A stretch of 64,000 bases of DNA from contig NC_052618.1 in the NCBI RefSeq assembly GCF_016545825.1, forward strand, positions 6,563,398 to 6,627,397, in the 5' to 3' direction. This DNA comes from Eucalyptus grandis (taxonomy: Eukaryota; Streptophyta; Magnoliopsida; Myrtales; Myrtaceae). Position numbers and translations under genes: made by a program. The notes under the pieces were generated by a model. The model was not told the origin of the DNA, made no database searches, and was given only the letters and a program-made list of their open reading frames with translations. Positions 22,030 to 33,338 of this stretch are shown piece by piece; position 1 is the first letter of the stretch, and each line of letters starts with the position of its first letter.

Positions 22030-23220
22030 GGAATTGAAAATTGTAAGGAAAATATAAAATTTAAAGCTCTTACAAAGTGTGTTCCCAATCCACTTCAACT
22101 CTTTAGGCTTTTTTATGCTATTGTCGCCTAATTCTTTGAAAAAGTCTCTAACTCTATGTATAATTTCAATTCTATCTGGAATTTATTATTATCTAATTCT
22201 TTTGCAAACTTTCACTATAATCCCAAATATGCCCACAGATTCAATAGTCTCCATTGGTTTCTTCAAAATTATTAGTATCAAGACAAGTTAGAGGGTTGTT
22301 ATTAGAGCGGGCATCTTCATCAATACCCCACCCTCATATAGAACAACAATAGCCTCTTGATATTGGTAATCTTGAAGAAACTAGTGAAGGTTTGAGCACA
22401 TTTGTGATTAGAATAAAAATTGGGGATCTTTTTTGATAAAAGAAAAAAGTTTGGAGTGTAGTTGGAAATTAAATCTAAAGTTGAGGGAGAAAGGACTGTG
22501 CGAGCGTGGATGCACTGTTGCTTCCTATAAGTAATTGTGCAGTTTGGGCCGTCCATTTCATTTTTGTATAGTAGGGAACCGGATGTAAACTTGCTGTGGA
22601 AAATCATTAGGGCCTTACACCTGAGATTTCTCGATTGAAAATTCTCTTTTATTTCTTTTCAATTTCTCTTCACTTTCTCTCTATATTAATTGTCGCTCTC
22701 CATCATTAAAAGTAGAAGCTCTATTTCCGGATATAGCTCCTGAAGATTTAGAGTTGCAGTTGTCACCGTTTTTCTTGTTAATTTGCATTTGTGTCATCAT
22801 TTCAGAATAATCTTAATTGCCTTTCCAGTATCCTTAGTTATCGCCCCCACTGTTTCTCGGTTTTCCGAAGCTTCTGAGCACGATTACTACCACATTGCAT
22901 TGTTAGTGAATAAGAACTGGATCTCTCTCTGTTGTTCCTTCTTGCTCTGTCTCCTTACCTTTTCTGTGTGACGTTCAACAATGGTCACCGGTGAGGAAAC
23001 TAAATGAGAGTCACTGATATTCATATGGGTAGTCTATGGTAATGTCATTAAGTGCCTGAATTTGCCTTGTCAGTTCTTCGCGTTCTACCTATCTTCTGCA
23101 ATACTGAGGCATCATCGTCGGAAAGGCCTGTGAACGGAGATGGTTGCCTTGTGGAGGTTGAAGATGGATGGTGGCTGAATAAGAGGCACTTAATCTCATA
23201 TTTTCTGGGGTAGTTGGTGG
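22030..23220. repeat. Duplicated segment A, last part
   Basis: Collinear with about 35253-36630 ('ggaattgaaaat...taaggaaaatataaaat' through 'ggttgaagatggatggtggctg...aagaggcacttaatctc'). Both copies have a short open frame on the minus strand with shared phrases (KFTS, LYKNEMD, PNCTIT), at 22320-22607 and 35610-35837. The ends differ and it resembles no family I know. No gene is called. Confidence 0.8.
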
Positions 23221-23247
23221 CTCTTAAAGTCTTCGAAAATATACGAT

Positions 23248-25034
23248 CTAGTTTCACGCCTTCTCTTTCTCTCTAGCTCTTCCTCTCTCTTATAACCGAC
23301 TCAACGGAGAGAACGTGAACGTAATTCGGTTCTCAAATCCTCCAAGTATCTAATTACGGAAAAATTTGAGTGACCCGATCAATATTTACTTTGATTTAAG
23401 CAACTACAAAATCCGTTTTGAATTTGATAATAATATATACTCACTTGATTTAGCCCATCCAATCGACCAATGTCTAATTTCAAGTTTAATTGTTATATTA
23501 TGAATACATATCCTAATTTGACTGGACAATTTGCGTTTGCAAATAACACTGATTAATTATTAAAACAGTTTGCAGCGTTTTATGTTTTGCTCAAAATTTT
23601 CGCCCTTTAAAAATATATTTAAGAAACTACGTTGAAATAAGCCGTGTTCGAGTAGAGTATGATTGAAAACGCTTTCTCTAGTTTATCCTCTATTATTTTT
23701 AAATTCAATAAGGTAAAAGCGAAAGCACTGTAAGTATCGTTCTCTCAATTTCGGCTTTAACCGTTATATAGATTAGAGTGCCCTTTCTCATAAAGATTTT
23801 AAATTTAAAAAAAAAAACCTTAATTTCAATCTTTCCATGGGGTGAAAATTTGTGGTTGAACTAATGTGCTTATCTTTCTTTAGATCGGCTCCCACACCTA
23901 CCGCGCACTTTAGATCGGCTTCCACACCTACCGCCCGCCAAACGAAAAAGAAAAAGAAGGATTGCATCGAGAAGTCTATCGTCATCATTCCCCGATTGCA
24001 CCAACTAGCTTATGTTAGATAGTGCTAATTGACCCAAGCCAACATATTTGATAGGATTTGAGAAACTTTACTACAAAGTAATTGCAAATATCCCATAATT
24101 GGGTCCCATAACGTGAATCACGACACTTCATTGCTGCAAATTCTAATCATAAACGTTGGCGTGAGAGAGTATCCATATTAATATACAATGCCATTGATTG
24201 CGATATCACTTTATATTTGCGATAGACAAGACTATTGTATGATATTAGATAATGCATGACAACTCAAGTTCAATTGCATAATCGAATAATAGAAATGTGT
24301 TGGGACGGTGTACAATAGACATGACGTCCTAACTGTATACAATGATAGATGGGCTCTGTAGAAGCAATTATACGCAAAATTAAGTGTGATCTAGGTAAAA
24401 GGGAGATTGGAGAGAAAGACCTAAGTAAAGAGGCTCGATTAGAATCCAAAAGTAAAGTGGCTCGATTAGAACCAAATCTATAGATTAGGCAAGTGTTAAT
24501 AATTTGAATAATCTTTCAAGTGTACCGAATAAATATGTAATATATAGGTGATCTTGGGTTTGAACGTTGGATAAGCGATTTTCTTACGGAGCATTCGTCA
24601 TTAATACTTCTTCGATTTTGAAGAAATGTAACATGCTACTAACACTTTCCCTACATTCAAAAAGAAATGATTAGTGTCGATTTGCAAATCAAAAACCGCA
24701 AGGATGATGCAAAGTCGGTAGTTACGTGTGATTGACTCGGTGGTCCCTCGTGAATCTTTTGATTTTTAAAAATTATTTTGGTCCTATGACCGATTAACAC
24801 CTATCCTCACGTCTGTCCATATATGTTGCACTCGCGTTTCATAACGTAGACAACATGATGAAGCCTGTCCCTAGTGAAAAAGCACGACCGGTTAAGTGAT
24901 TGATCTCGACCACTTTTGTTGCATCTTTCTCTGGAGGTGTCTTCTTCATAAGGCTCCTTTCTGGGTTCATTTCCGCCTCTAAATTCCTTCCAATAGTATC
25001 CATTTTCCCAGCGATTTCAGATCGAGAGACAGAG
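23248..25034 (+). promoter_or_regulatory. Upstream region of the intact dirigent gene (unit 2)
   Basis: Collinear with 1-1224 plus 10017-10795. The uninterrupted site for the copia insertion is at 24380-24384. The two TATA-like boxes present in copy 1 are changed here: CATAAG at 24947-24952 and CTCTAAAT at 24977-24984. A 'ccatatatg' at about 24818 is unchanged in both copies and is an alternative TATA-like site, though about 215 bp from the ATG. Confidence 0.6.
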
Positions 25035-25643
25035 ATGGCGAAGCCAGGTTTACTGGCAATGGTGGTGACAGCTCTTGCTCTGGTGGTGGCAGCTCTTGCT
25101 CTGGTGGTGGCCATGGTGGCGAAACACGCCCGTGCCGAGGCGGATGACCCCGGGAAGGTGGACGCCTGGTTCAATGGGCTTAGCCATGCCGATCGCAAGA
25201 CCACACGCCTCCACTTCTACTTCCACGACACGCTCTCTGGCAGGAACCCCACGGCAGTGCGCGTTGCCGAGGCCACGATGACCGACAAGTCCCCGACGGG
25301 TTTCGGGGTGGTCAACATGATCGACGACCCGCTGACCGAGGGCCCTGAGCCAGAGTCCCCCCTTGTTGGCCGGGCACAGGGGATCTATGGCTCAGTTGGG
25401 CTCGAGTCGGTGGCCCTGCACATGAACATGAACCTCGTATTCACGACCCCGGAGTACAACGGCAGCACCCTGAGCATATTGGGCCACAACCCGGCACTCG
25501 AGACCTATCGGGAGATGCCTATCGTCGGTGGGACCGGCATTTTCCGGCTGGCAAGTGGGGTCGTGACGGCGAAGACGTCCTTTCTCAACCTCACCACCGG
25601 CGATGCTGTAGTTGAATACAAGGTCATAGCTTTGCATTACTAG
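25035..25643 (+). CDS. Dirigent-like secreted protein (intact copy)
   Basis: 202 residues, single exon. Residues 1-38 or so form a signal peptide whose hydrophobic core contains ALALVVA twice, from a 21-bp tandem repeat absent in copy 1. The mature part is one dirigent domain: LHFYFHDTLSGRNP (about residues 61-74), DDPLTEGPEPESPLVGRAQG, MNLVFTTPEYNGSTLSILG, REMPIVGGTGIFRLASG and TGDAVVEYKVIALHY at the C-terminus. These are the classic conserved blocks of the family, and length is close to the usual 180-200. Dirigent proteins act in the apoplast, guiding phenoxy-radical coupling; the subfamily and product cannot be told here. The ATG was chosen because it starts a proper signal peptide; the frame stays open upstream to 24900 but that extension is not signal-like. 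The enzyme-like copy 1 (10796) and a third 3' fragment (27036) flank it in a tandem family. Confidence 0.9.
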   Translation: MAKPGLLAMVVTALALVVAALALVVAMVAKHARAEADDPGKVDAWFNGLSHADRKTTRLHFYFHDTLSGRNPTAVRVAEATMTDKSPTGFGVVNMIDDPLTEGPEPESPLVGRAQGIYGSVGLESVALHMNMNLVFTTPEYNGSTLSILGHNPALETYREMPIVGGTGIFRLASGVVTAKTSFLNLTTGDAVVEYKVIALHY

Positions 25644-26580
25644 ACACTTTGTAGATATATCGTGGCTTGTGTTGTAGTCCAGTCCAAAGGTTATGGAGGA
25701 AATTACATCGTTCTTGTTGAGTGCAGATGCTCTGTCGTTTCCAATTTGGTTATGCTCTACGTGCTTCGTGACTTTTCATTGATTTTGGTGGTCTGGAATC
25801 TACTTGCGTGGGCTCTAGATGAACTATAAATTGGACTCGGTTTATCACTGAGTAGGTAATGTTACAATGTTCGCTGCCCTGTGAAATCAAGCTTGTTGAA
25901 AACGTCAGTGATTTTTCCCACCTAATAATTATAAAATTTGATGCAGTCGACGTGAATTTTTTTATTATATTTTGGAGTTCTCATTTTAAAGTTACTGAAA
26001 CCTAAGATTATGTCTTGATTTGGTTTTGGATTTGAAAACTGTCATGCGGTAAGTTCAGTCAACCACCAACTAACAATAATATTTAGGACTACACATCTTG
26101 TTCAACTTAATAATTGGAATTGGTGCGTTTGAACAGGCTTTTACAATATATTAGGCAATGCGTGAAAACTTAAGTAAAATTATATTACTAAATTACATTT
26201 GGCTTTACACATCTTGGTCTAGTAAAGATGTGGTAGGAGGGCTTACTATAAGCATAGCGTTCTAGTAGTGACCAGTGATAGATGGGTTCATTAGACATGC
26301 CTATATAGATATGGCTAAGGTCTTCTCTCTATTTTCTAATGTACATACTTTATCGTTCTATCCATCAAGAGCCATCAAGGTAAAAGGGAGATTGGAGATG
26401 AAGACTTAAGTAAAGAAGTTTGACTAGAATCAAATTCGTTGAGTCCGCATATTGTTCATTTGATTAATTAGGGGTCGATTTTTTGGGAATCTATGTAATG
26501 TATAGTGATCTTGAGTTGAATGTTTTATTTATATTGGATCGACTTGCTTATGGAGTGTTCTTCATTAATAATCCTTCTAT
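25644..26580. repeat. 3' flank of dirigent unit 2 running into the upstream part of unit 3
   Basis: Non-coding, collinear with 11371-12290. From about 26225 it also resembles the upstream sequence of the units themselves ('gatagatgggttcattagacatgcc', 'aggtaaaagggagattggagatgaagac'). The spacing from 24396 to 26377 gives a tandem period of about 2 kb. Confidence 0.75.
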
Positions 26581-27035
26581 TTTGACAAAAACAAATGTAA
26601 TATGTTAAATATAAATCATCCTCTACATTCAAAATTTCTATTAAATAAAGTGAAATGATATTCCTATACCTTTATATAACCTACACAAGTAGAACTTGTA
26701 GAAATAATGTCACGAGTGCTATAACTTTCATATGGCACTCACTTTGGTGCCCATAATATTTCAATCGATAACTTAAAAAAAAAAAAAAAAATCTCACTTG
26801 GGTCGTGGTAGTGATTTTCTTTGCTAAAAAGTTCCTATATGGTATTAAAACCTTTATTAGCTAGAACGTGCAGAGACATGCCATGTATATCCGCTAAAAA
26901 TTGATTTCATTAGTGTCAATTTCCAAATCGCTAACCAAAAAGTCAATGACTTAATAAGATCAGCAAAATAATGGATTCGGTCACTAATTAAAAAACACAA
27001 CTAGTGAATGATTTCCCCAACATCTGTTGCTTCTG
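26581..27035 (+). repeat. Upstream remnant of dirigent unit 3
   Basis: Diverged match to the upstream region of copy 1 ('tctacattcaaaatttc...aagtgaaatgatatt' and 'cattagtgtcaatttccaaatc'), followed by about 100 bp that I cannot place. An A17 run lies near 26774. The front of the coding region is deleted between here and the fragment at 27036. Confidence 0.6.
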
Positions 27036-27168
27036 TCGGGAGTTTCCCATCGCCAGCGGGACCAGCATTTTCCGGTTGGTGAGCGGAACAGCGACAACGA
27101 AGACGTACTTTCAACCTCACCACCGGCGGTGGGTGGTTGAATATAATGTAATAGCTATGCATTACTAG
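27036..27168 (+). pseudogene. Dirigent-like gene, copy 3, only the 3' end remains
   Basis: About 130 bp matching the last quarter of the intact gene: 'tcgggag', 'gggaccagcattttccggttggtgagcgg', 'gaagacgtacttt', 'aacctcaccaccggcg' and 'gcattactag', with the old stop at 27166-27168. The reading frame is broken by small indels. The downstream flank (27169-27420) also follows that of copy 2. It is a third member of the tandem array with most of its coding sequence deleted. Confidence 0.8.
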
Positions 27169-27422
27169 ACACTTTGGGCATTGTTATAGTCCACTTCTTC
27201 TTTCATTTGGACCTTCGGTTCTTTGCGGGCCAAAGGCTATGGCGTAATTATATGGTTGCGGCTTGTGTGTGGATGAGGTGATGTCCTTTATTTGGTAATG
27301 CTCTCTACGTGTTTTCCATTTTCATTGATTTATGGTGGAGAATGAAATTGGACATTATGGTATCTGTGTGTGAGGCTTTAGGTGATCTAAATTGGACACG
27401 GTTTATCACCAGGAGAAATTAG

Positions 27423-27710
27423 TGTTGAAATTTAATCAAATAGACTCAGAGAAGAAGACACACAAGAGAGTTGTTGCTGTAACTCTCGTCACAATATTCA
27501 ACAGACATAAGCCTATTAAATAGGCAGAACATCCAAACCACTTTGCAAGAAAATAGGTATAGAACAACAACAACAACGACCCACTGACATACCCCACTAA
27601 CCAGAACATGTGCAGAAACCAACTCCTGAAAACAAGCTACTTCCTATTGACTAGAACTCCACTATTACATTATTGAGACATGTAAGAACTAAAAGTTAAC
27701 TACTTCAACA
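27423..27710. mobile_element. Small solo LTR inside dirigent unit 3
   Basis: 288 bp starting TGTTGAAATT and ending ACTTCAACA, with 7-bp inverted ends TGTTGAA/TTCAACA. It interrupts the downstream flank, which resumes at 27711. Flanks ATTAG (27418-27422) and AGTAG (27711-27715) differ at one base and are probably a 5-bp target duplication. The size suggests a small copia LTR or a TRIM; orientation is not certain. Confidence 0.65.
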
Positions 27711-29029
27711 AGTAGGTGATCTGCATGTTTTGCCGTCTTTAAAAATAGAACTTGCTGAATATGTCAATGATATTACCCACCTAATAATTTTGAAATTTTG
27801 AAGTAATCGACATGAAAACTAACTTTTTGTTTTGGGAATTTCGTATTATAGGAAAGCCAAAATTACTAGCGGATTTGGTTTTTTCATCGAATAAAATGCG
27901 GAGGGGGCACGTGGGAACGTAATTCAAAAACAATTGTGACGATAAGATTTAATAGATTTTGGCCTCTTTGTTCAGTTGGGGAGAGAGAGAGATATCTCCT
28001 CTATAGCCACATCTCTCCTCGGCCGCCAACATCCTCCGCCACCTCTCTCTCTCTCTCTCTCATCTTTCTCCCTGGGCAGTCAAGCTTATCGAGCTAGTTC
28101 TTGTGCTTGTGGTGATGCTGCTGCTGCTGCTTCATGTGCACAAAGTTGCGGTTTTAGAGTATGCCTAGGATGCCTGTTGAATGGCAGTGCTTTTCTTCGA
28201 AATGGGAATAGCTGAAGGTTTATAATATGCTCGATCGCGTCGCTATATGTGCAGATGCTGCATGTTCTCGCTTTCGTTAGCTGCGATTTTGGCAGAAGAT
28301 TGCCTTTGAGTTGATTTGTAGATAGGACTAGCCCCTAGGCGGCACACTCACGCCGTCCATCTGCGAGCGGGTGGTTAATTATGTCGTCTGCTTCGCGGCG
28401 AGAGTCTGGTGTTGTGGTGGGATTTCTGCACCTCATGTTGGTAAACTTTTGCATATTTGCACTGCTGCGAATCTTTGTGCAAAATGGTCTAGCTTACAGC
28501 ATGTGTTTAGATTCAAGATTGATTCATGTCCACTTCATTAATTGTTGGAACTAAATCTGACTCCGTGTTTTAACTCTTTGTTTTATGCCACGCTTTTGCA
28601 ACTCTTCGGCGCGGGCTGTCCATGGACCCACATGTTTGGAGACGACGTTCTCAACCTCCGTCGCCGTCAATGGCCGTGGCTTGATGCCGCCAAGTCAGTT
28701 CATTCTCCATGTTTTAGTATACCTTTGTGCGTTTTCTATGCTGCTTTGTGCGACTTTCGAGCTGGAAATTTCTTTATTTCAAAAGCTTGGCCATGGCCGG
28801 TGTTACAAAAATAATCATGCTGTAACTACAATCAAAACCACAATTCAACATGTAATGGAAAAACAAGAATTTCCTACCATTGTTCGAATTTTCTTGGAAC
28901 TAGAAAATTGCAAGTGTAATAAAAATTATACTTTATAAAAATTGTCCATTAAATTTGTATTGCATTAAAGTGTTTTAGCAATACCATTTTTCTAAAATAA
29001 AAATATTATAAGAAATAAGCTTTAAAGGT
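27711..29029. other. Remainder of dirigent flank, then CT-rich leader-like sequence without a recognised gene
   Basis: 27711-27860 is the tail of unit 3. From 27960 there is a GA/CT-rich stretch (CT run at about 28042-28060), then moderately GC-rich sequence to about 28800 with small open frames (27976-28215 and 28542-28814). The composition resembles a transcribed leader or a decayed gene, but no protein family is visible. 28940-29029 is AT-rich. Confidence 0.4.
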
Positions 29030-29345
29030 TTTTCACATTTTTTATTTTATTTACTAATTTTTATTCTTTAGTTTACTTTTTAAATTTGATTTGAAGTTTT
29101 TATTCAAGTAACATATATGTGAAGAGCTTAAAGTGAATTAAATGGGTGAAAGTTGATTAACTTAAATTGAGTTAAATAGTAATGTGTTTCGATATTATGG
29201 GTTGAGTCAGGTATAAGTCGAACATGAGTCATCAAATTTACACTAAATAAAAATTGATCAAAATGAGTTAAATGGATTAATATGGGTCCGACCATTTTCG
29301 ACTCGACCCAAACCCAATCCGATCCACCCATATGATAGTCCTAGA
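29030..29345 (-). repeat. Dispersed repeat R, copy 1
   Basis: Its reverse complement matches 41285-41610 (shared blocks include 'gggtcgagtcgaaaatggt', 'taatccatttaac', 'cactttaagctctt' and 'attagtaaataaaa'). It contains Met/Thr-poor AT-rich text and no frame. It is probably a degenerate transposon-derived repeat; no ends are defined. Confidence 0.7.
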
Positions 29346-29640
29346 CTGAAGTAAGGGTGTTGTGGGCTGGAGATTGAGCCGAGTTAAAAATCAATAGATT
29401 CAAATGTTTGGGCCATACTTGAGCCGAGCTCTAAGTTTGACATGAGAAGGGAACCCGGTCTAAAATCCACTTTTGGTAATTAATTTTTTTAAAATAATAA
29501 TGATAAGGAGGAAAAAAATATCAATAATCATATCCTAAATCTTGTCAAGACAATAACATTTTTACAAAGAAAAAAATGCAGCTTTGCTCTTCATTTCTCA
29601 TTCAACCCTCGTTTCAAAAGACAGTGCACTTGCTTTATTA

Positions 29641-29838
29641 TCACATCATATAGCATGATGCACACCAAGCGTCGTTGAAGTCAAAGGAATTGAGCCTTCC
29701 AATGGAAACAAAATTGAGGACGTTGCAATAGAAGTTGATAGACTCTTTGACGGACCCGTGCCACATCGATATGTGATTCAAGAACTTCAAATGCAGAGGA
29801 TTCTTAGGGTTATTCTTGCTGATCCTTTCTTTAAACAT
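29641..29838 (-). pseudogene. Glyoxalase I/VOC-like first-exon fragment
   Basis: The 65-residue minus-strand frame reads LHLKFLNHISMWHGSVKESI, NFYCNVLNFVSIGR and SFDFNDAW. This follows the start of plant glyoxalase-like VOC proteins (a small beta-alpha fold with a conserved LNHIS...SIDFY segment). The frame stops after DAWCASCYMM, and no further exon of the family is seen in the next kilobases. Functional members detoxify methylglyoxal or bind metals in related reactions; this is a lone, truncated and diverged exon. Confidence 0.6.
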
Positions 29839-30089
29839 CTCTCCCTTCCCCCTCTCTGTGACTGCGACAATGCAAATTAAAAAAACTGCAAGAAATCAAA
29901 ATTCGAAATGCGAAAAAAAGCTTCAATAGCTTAATTTCGTGATGAAATTACAAATGTAAAGAGAGATTGTAAGCTAGAGAGAACATATCAACATTCAGGC
30001 CATGGTTGGAGGGTATAAATATGGGCATGGAGATGCAAAACAGAGGAGAGAAAAAGTTCACGTGTGCAATTCAAACACCCATGTGGGAA

Positions 30090-30450
30090 TTAGATATCTC
30101 TATTGAGTATGGCAGATCCGATTTCATTTGATAAAATAGAGGAATAGTGACGACATAGCTATTAGTTCTATGCCTATGGCAATGTGAAAGAAGTTTGAAA
30201 AATATTAGAAGTGTTATAGTGTTGTTGTTTCTATATTAGATCCTCATTATTAGCCACACCTATTAGAGCTTTGTTATATGATCAGGTGGAATTTGTATAG
30301 AACATTTGAGAAATGCTCTATGTTTTATTCAAATGAATATAAGACCTTTATGTCAAGAGATGGTTGCTTTACAGTTTCAACCAATCAAGGTAACATTTCA
30401 ATTGAAGACATCTTTGAGAACATTTGGTCAATCTTGATGAGTATTGTCGC
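30090..30450 (+). pseudogene. hAT-transposase remnant, copy 1
   Basis: Plus-strand sequence 'gatatctctattgagtatggc...tagctattagttctatgc...agaggtggttgctttacagtttcaaccaatcaagg' matches the reverse complement of 41900-42260. The translated end (FTVSTNQGNISIEDIFENI) aligns with that of the better copy at 41821, which continues into a hAT-like linker. It carries stops and has no terminal repeats that I can define. Confidence 0.5.
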
Positions 30451-33258
30451 AACCTATCCCTGGGGAAGTGTAGAGGTACTTGCTTATGAGATGATTCAAA
30501 TAGTATGTGCAAATGGTGATCTTGAATGGACCATCATTTGCTAACACCACAAGCGACTCTTTGATCACAATAGTGAACTCTCCCAAGTCTGTACCTTAGG
30601 TGATATTGGTTTTCTTTATCTATTTGTTCAAAAGGAATCACCACTAGCCATAATCGAGGATTGGCTGGAGCCCTAATCAAGATGTGGAGTGTTGTCTTGA
30701 TGCTTACGTAACCAAGGATTTCAGGTTTGAGAACTTGATTATACTAGTTCTGCAACTTATGCCCTTTTGGCACCTAAGCTTGATTAAGAGCTAGCCAAAG
30801 TGTGAGGCAGCCTATCAAAGAAATTGATGTTCATCTTAACCATTCTAAAACTGAAAGTAATAATCATTGTACAAAGGAGACGCAATCAAGCATAATACAA
30901 GAAACTAGCATACTCTCTAAAAAGAAAAAAAAATGGCAAACGGTGGGGTTGTCTCGGTGGAGGGTGGTTTGACAATGGTGGAGCAGGGAAATTAAGAGGA
31001 AGTCAAAGCTAGAGAAAAGGAAAAAGAGAGGATCGGCTTTTGCAGGAGTTCGCACGAAGGAGAAGGGAAGGGGAGAGAGAGAGAGAGAGAGGAGGGAACA
31101 AAGGCCTTGAAAGTCAAAGAAAATATCCAATTTCATTAATGCTTGGCCCCAAAGTCCACATGCTCATCCCCTTTGGTCCTCCATTACTTTCTTGCACAAT
31201 AATTCCATAAAAACTCAATTTGGACAGCAAAACAGCCATTTCCCTTCTCCCATCCGAATTTCTTTTCTTTTTCCAAACTATCTGAAATTCGATTTTTCTA
31301 AAAAATCCCGGCTTGCCAATAATTTCTTGAAGGATGAGACGACGTTCCTAAAATAAATCGTAACATGACAGAATTTCTAATTTCTGAAATCGGATTCAAT
31401 TTCGTGGTTAATTTCAATGTGAGGCGATTTTAGCGTGACTTGATCTATCAGGTAGCTAGCTTTTAGAAATTTTTAGCGCAATTGACCCGTGGTCGATTAT
31501 TTTCGAGTCACATTGTATATTTTCGATTATTTAGCGATTCTCGGTTGTTGTTAAAATCTCGAAATTTCAAATTTGGGCACAGGGTATAAAAATAATAGAA
31601 AAATCGGTTTTGTGCAGTTCCACAAGAATTTTGTAATCAAGTGGAATCACCCATACTGTAATCACATGCCTTTATTGAAACGACCTATCTCCGCTCTCTG
31701 ATTGATTTTGACAGCGTCGTATTGACTATAGGGCGAGTAGTCGATTTCTAGTTGAATTCTCAAGTCTATTGCGTTTAGATTCCTTAATGGCTTCACCCGA
31801 TAGGCTAGTTAACTTGTGAGTGGCCAATTCAGAGAAAAATGTTATAGGCACGTCGATGAAAATCCCATTTTATCTTCATTGAAAACAGGGTTGAAAATCA
31901 GGCCATCTTAGTTTCCAAAAATGATTGGTTGGCTGGTTATTCCATTGTTTTGTGTCTACGTAAATATGCCCCATCAATCATAGGAGAAGAAAAGCTCGTT
32001 TCCATTTGACTTGGGGCTTTATTAACATAACAATTTTTGAGCTACTATTAAAATAACGGTTTATTGTGAGTCGCAAGTTCTTAAAGAAGTAGATCCCATA
32101 ATGATTTTTAATTATTTGTTATTTATTTTTTATAGTCCAAAATAGGCTGTTATTATCATAGTAGATGAAAGATGGTCCTCTGATGTTGGGTCATATGCCA
32201 TATTTTGGGTTGTCCCAACTACTGCATTTTGACCCCCAAAGAAATCGATAAAAGCAAATGGATTTCTCTTACGTATTCGTCTGGAATTTCAATGTTATTC
32301 TGTTTCTGAAGTCAGAAGATTGGGTTTTGCAAATTTTAAAGGTTTGGCTCGTGCACGAATAAGAAAGAATTGAAAACGTCAGACAGGTGTTCCAAAGACA
32401 ACTTCTTGTTACTTATGCTTCTGGGCATGTAATTAACATATCATGTATGACCTTAGGATATAGAATCTGCCCCATGTTTACTCAGCTCAGCTCTGGCAAA
32501 GAACGAGCAACAATTTTGCTGTATTATTTTTTGGACAAAGACAAAAAAATTCAACGAAAAGAAAATACTATGCCGTAAGCCCAGATGATTACCCAAAAGA
32601 TTAACCGAAAAATGAAACGTTAAATATATTGGCAATTGATTTGGGCTTCGTAATTGCAGTCAGAGCTATTATTTTCAGTCATTCAATTAAATAATGTCCA
32701 TGTTTCAATCATAGGATTACTTAATATATCATTTTATTACAGCGCGCATGTGCAAATAAGTAGAGTAACAAGAAAGAAAACGGACTATACATACTCCTTT
32801 CCGAAAAGAAGCATAGCTCCCATCCCAATTTGTACAATAAAATCAAATGAGGAGGAAGAGGAGGTGGAGGAGGCATTATTACAAAAATTGAGATCCTTAG
32901 TAAATCTTCTTTAGATGAAATTGTCATTTTCCTTTTTCATAATATCACTATAAGATGTATGTTGGTGCTAACCAAATTGGACCACTCAGATCGAGCGTGA
33001 GCAAATATTATAAATAGCTGTTCGAAGCGGGATTTTTCTAAATTTTAGAGAGTAGATTTACATTGTAAGTTTAAACGATAGACCAATCAACAATTGAATT
33101 GTGGACTCACATTAAGCAGCGCAGCCATGTATACTTTGAATTTTTGTTTTTCTTTTTCAATGCCTTCTGAAAAATTAATCATCCCTCCCAATGCCCAAAA
33201 TACCAATCAAGATCCTCTCTCTATCTCTCTCTCTCCCTCCCTCCCTCTCCCCTCAAAG

Positions 33259-33259
<1 letters not shown>
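30451..33259. other. No recognisable gene
   Basis: Mostly AT-rich sequence. A GA-rich run is at 31075-31092. Short open frames (30864-31136, 32387-32578, 32654-32914) have simple or unremarkable composition. I see no repeat shared with the rest of the window. Confidence 0.5.

Positions 33260-33336
<77 letters not shown>
33260..33336. repeat. (CT)n microsatellite
   Basis: About 38 uninterrupted CT units, preceded by CCCTC-rich sequence from 33215. The serine/leucine-only open frames across it are artefacts of the repeat. Confidence 0.98.

Positions 33337-33338
<2 letters not shown>

Noticed and set aside
27976..28938. Possible small protein genes after the dirigent array
   Set aside because: Frames of 79-117 codons overlap each other, start in simple CT repeats, and match no family. 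Only described as leader-like sequence.
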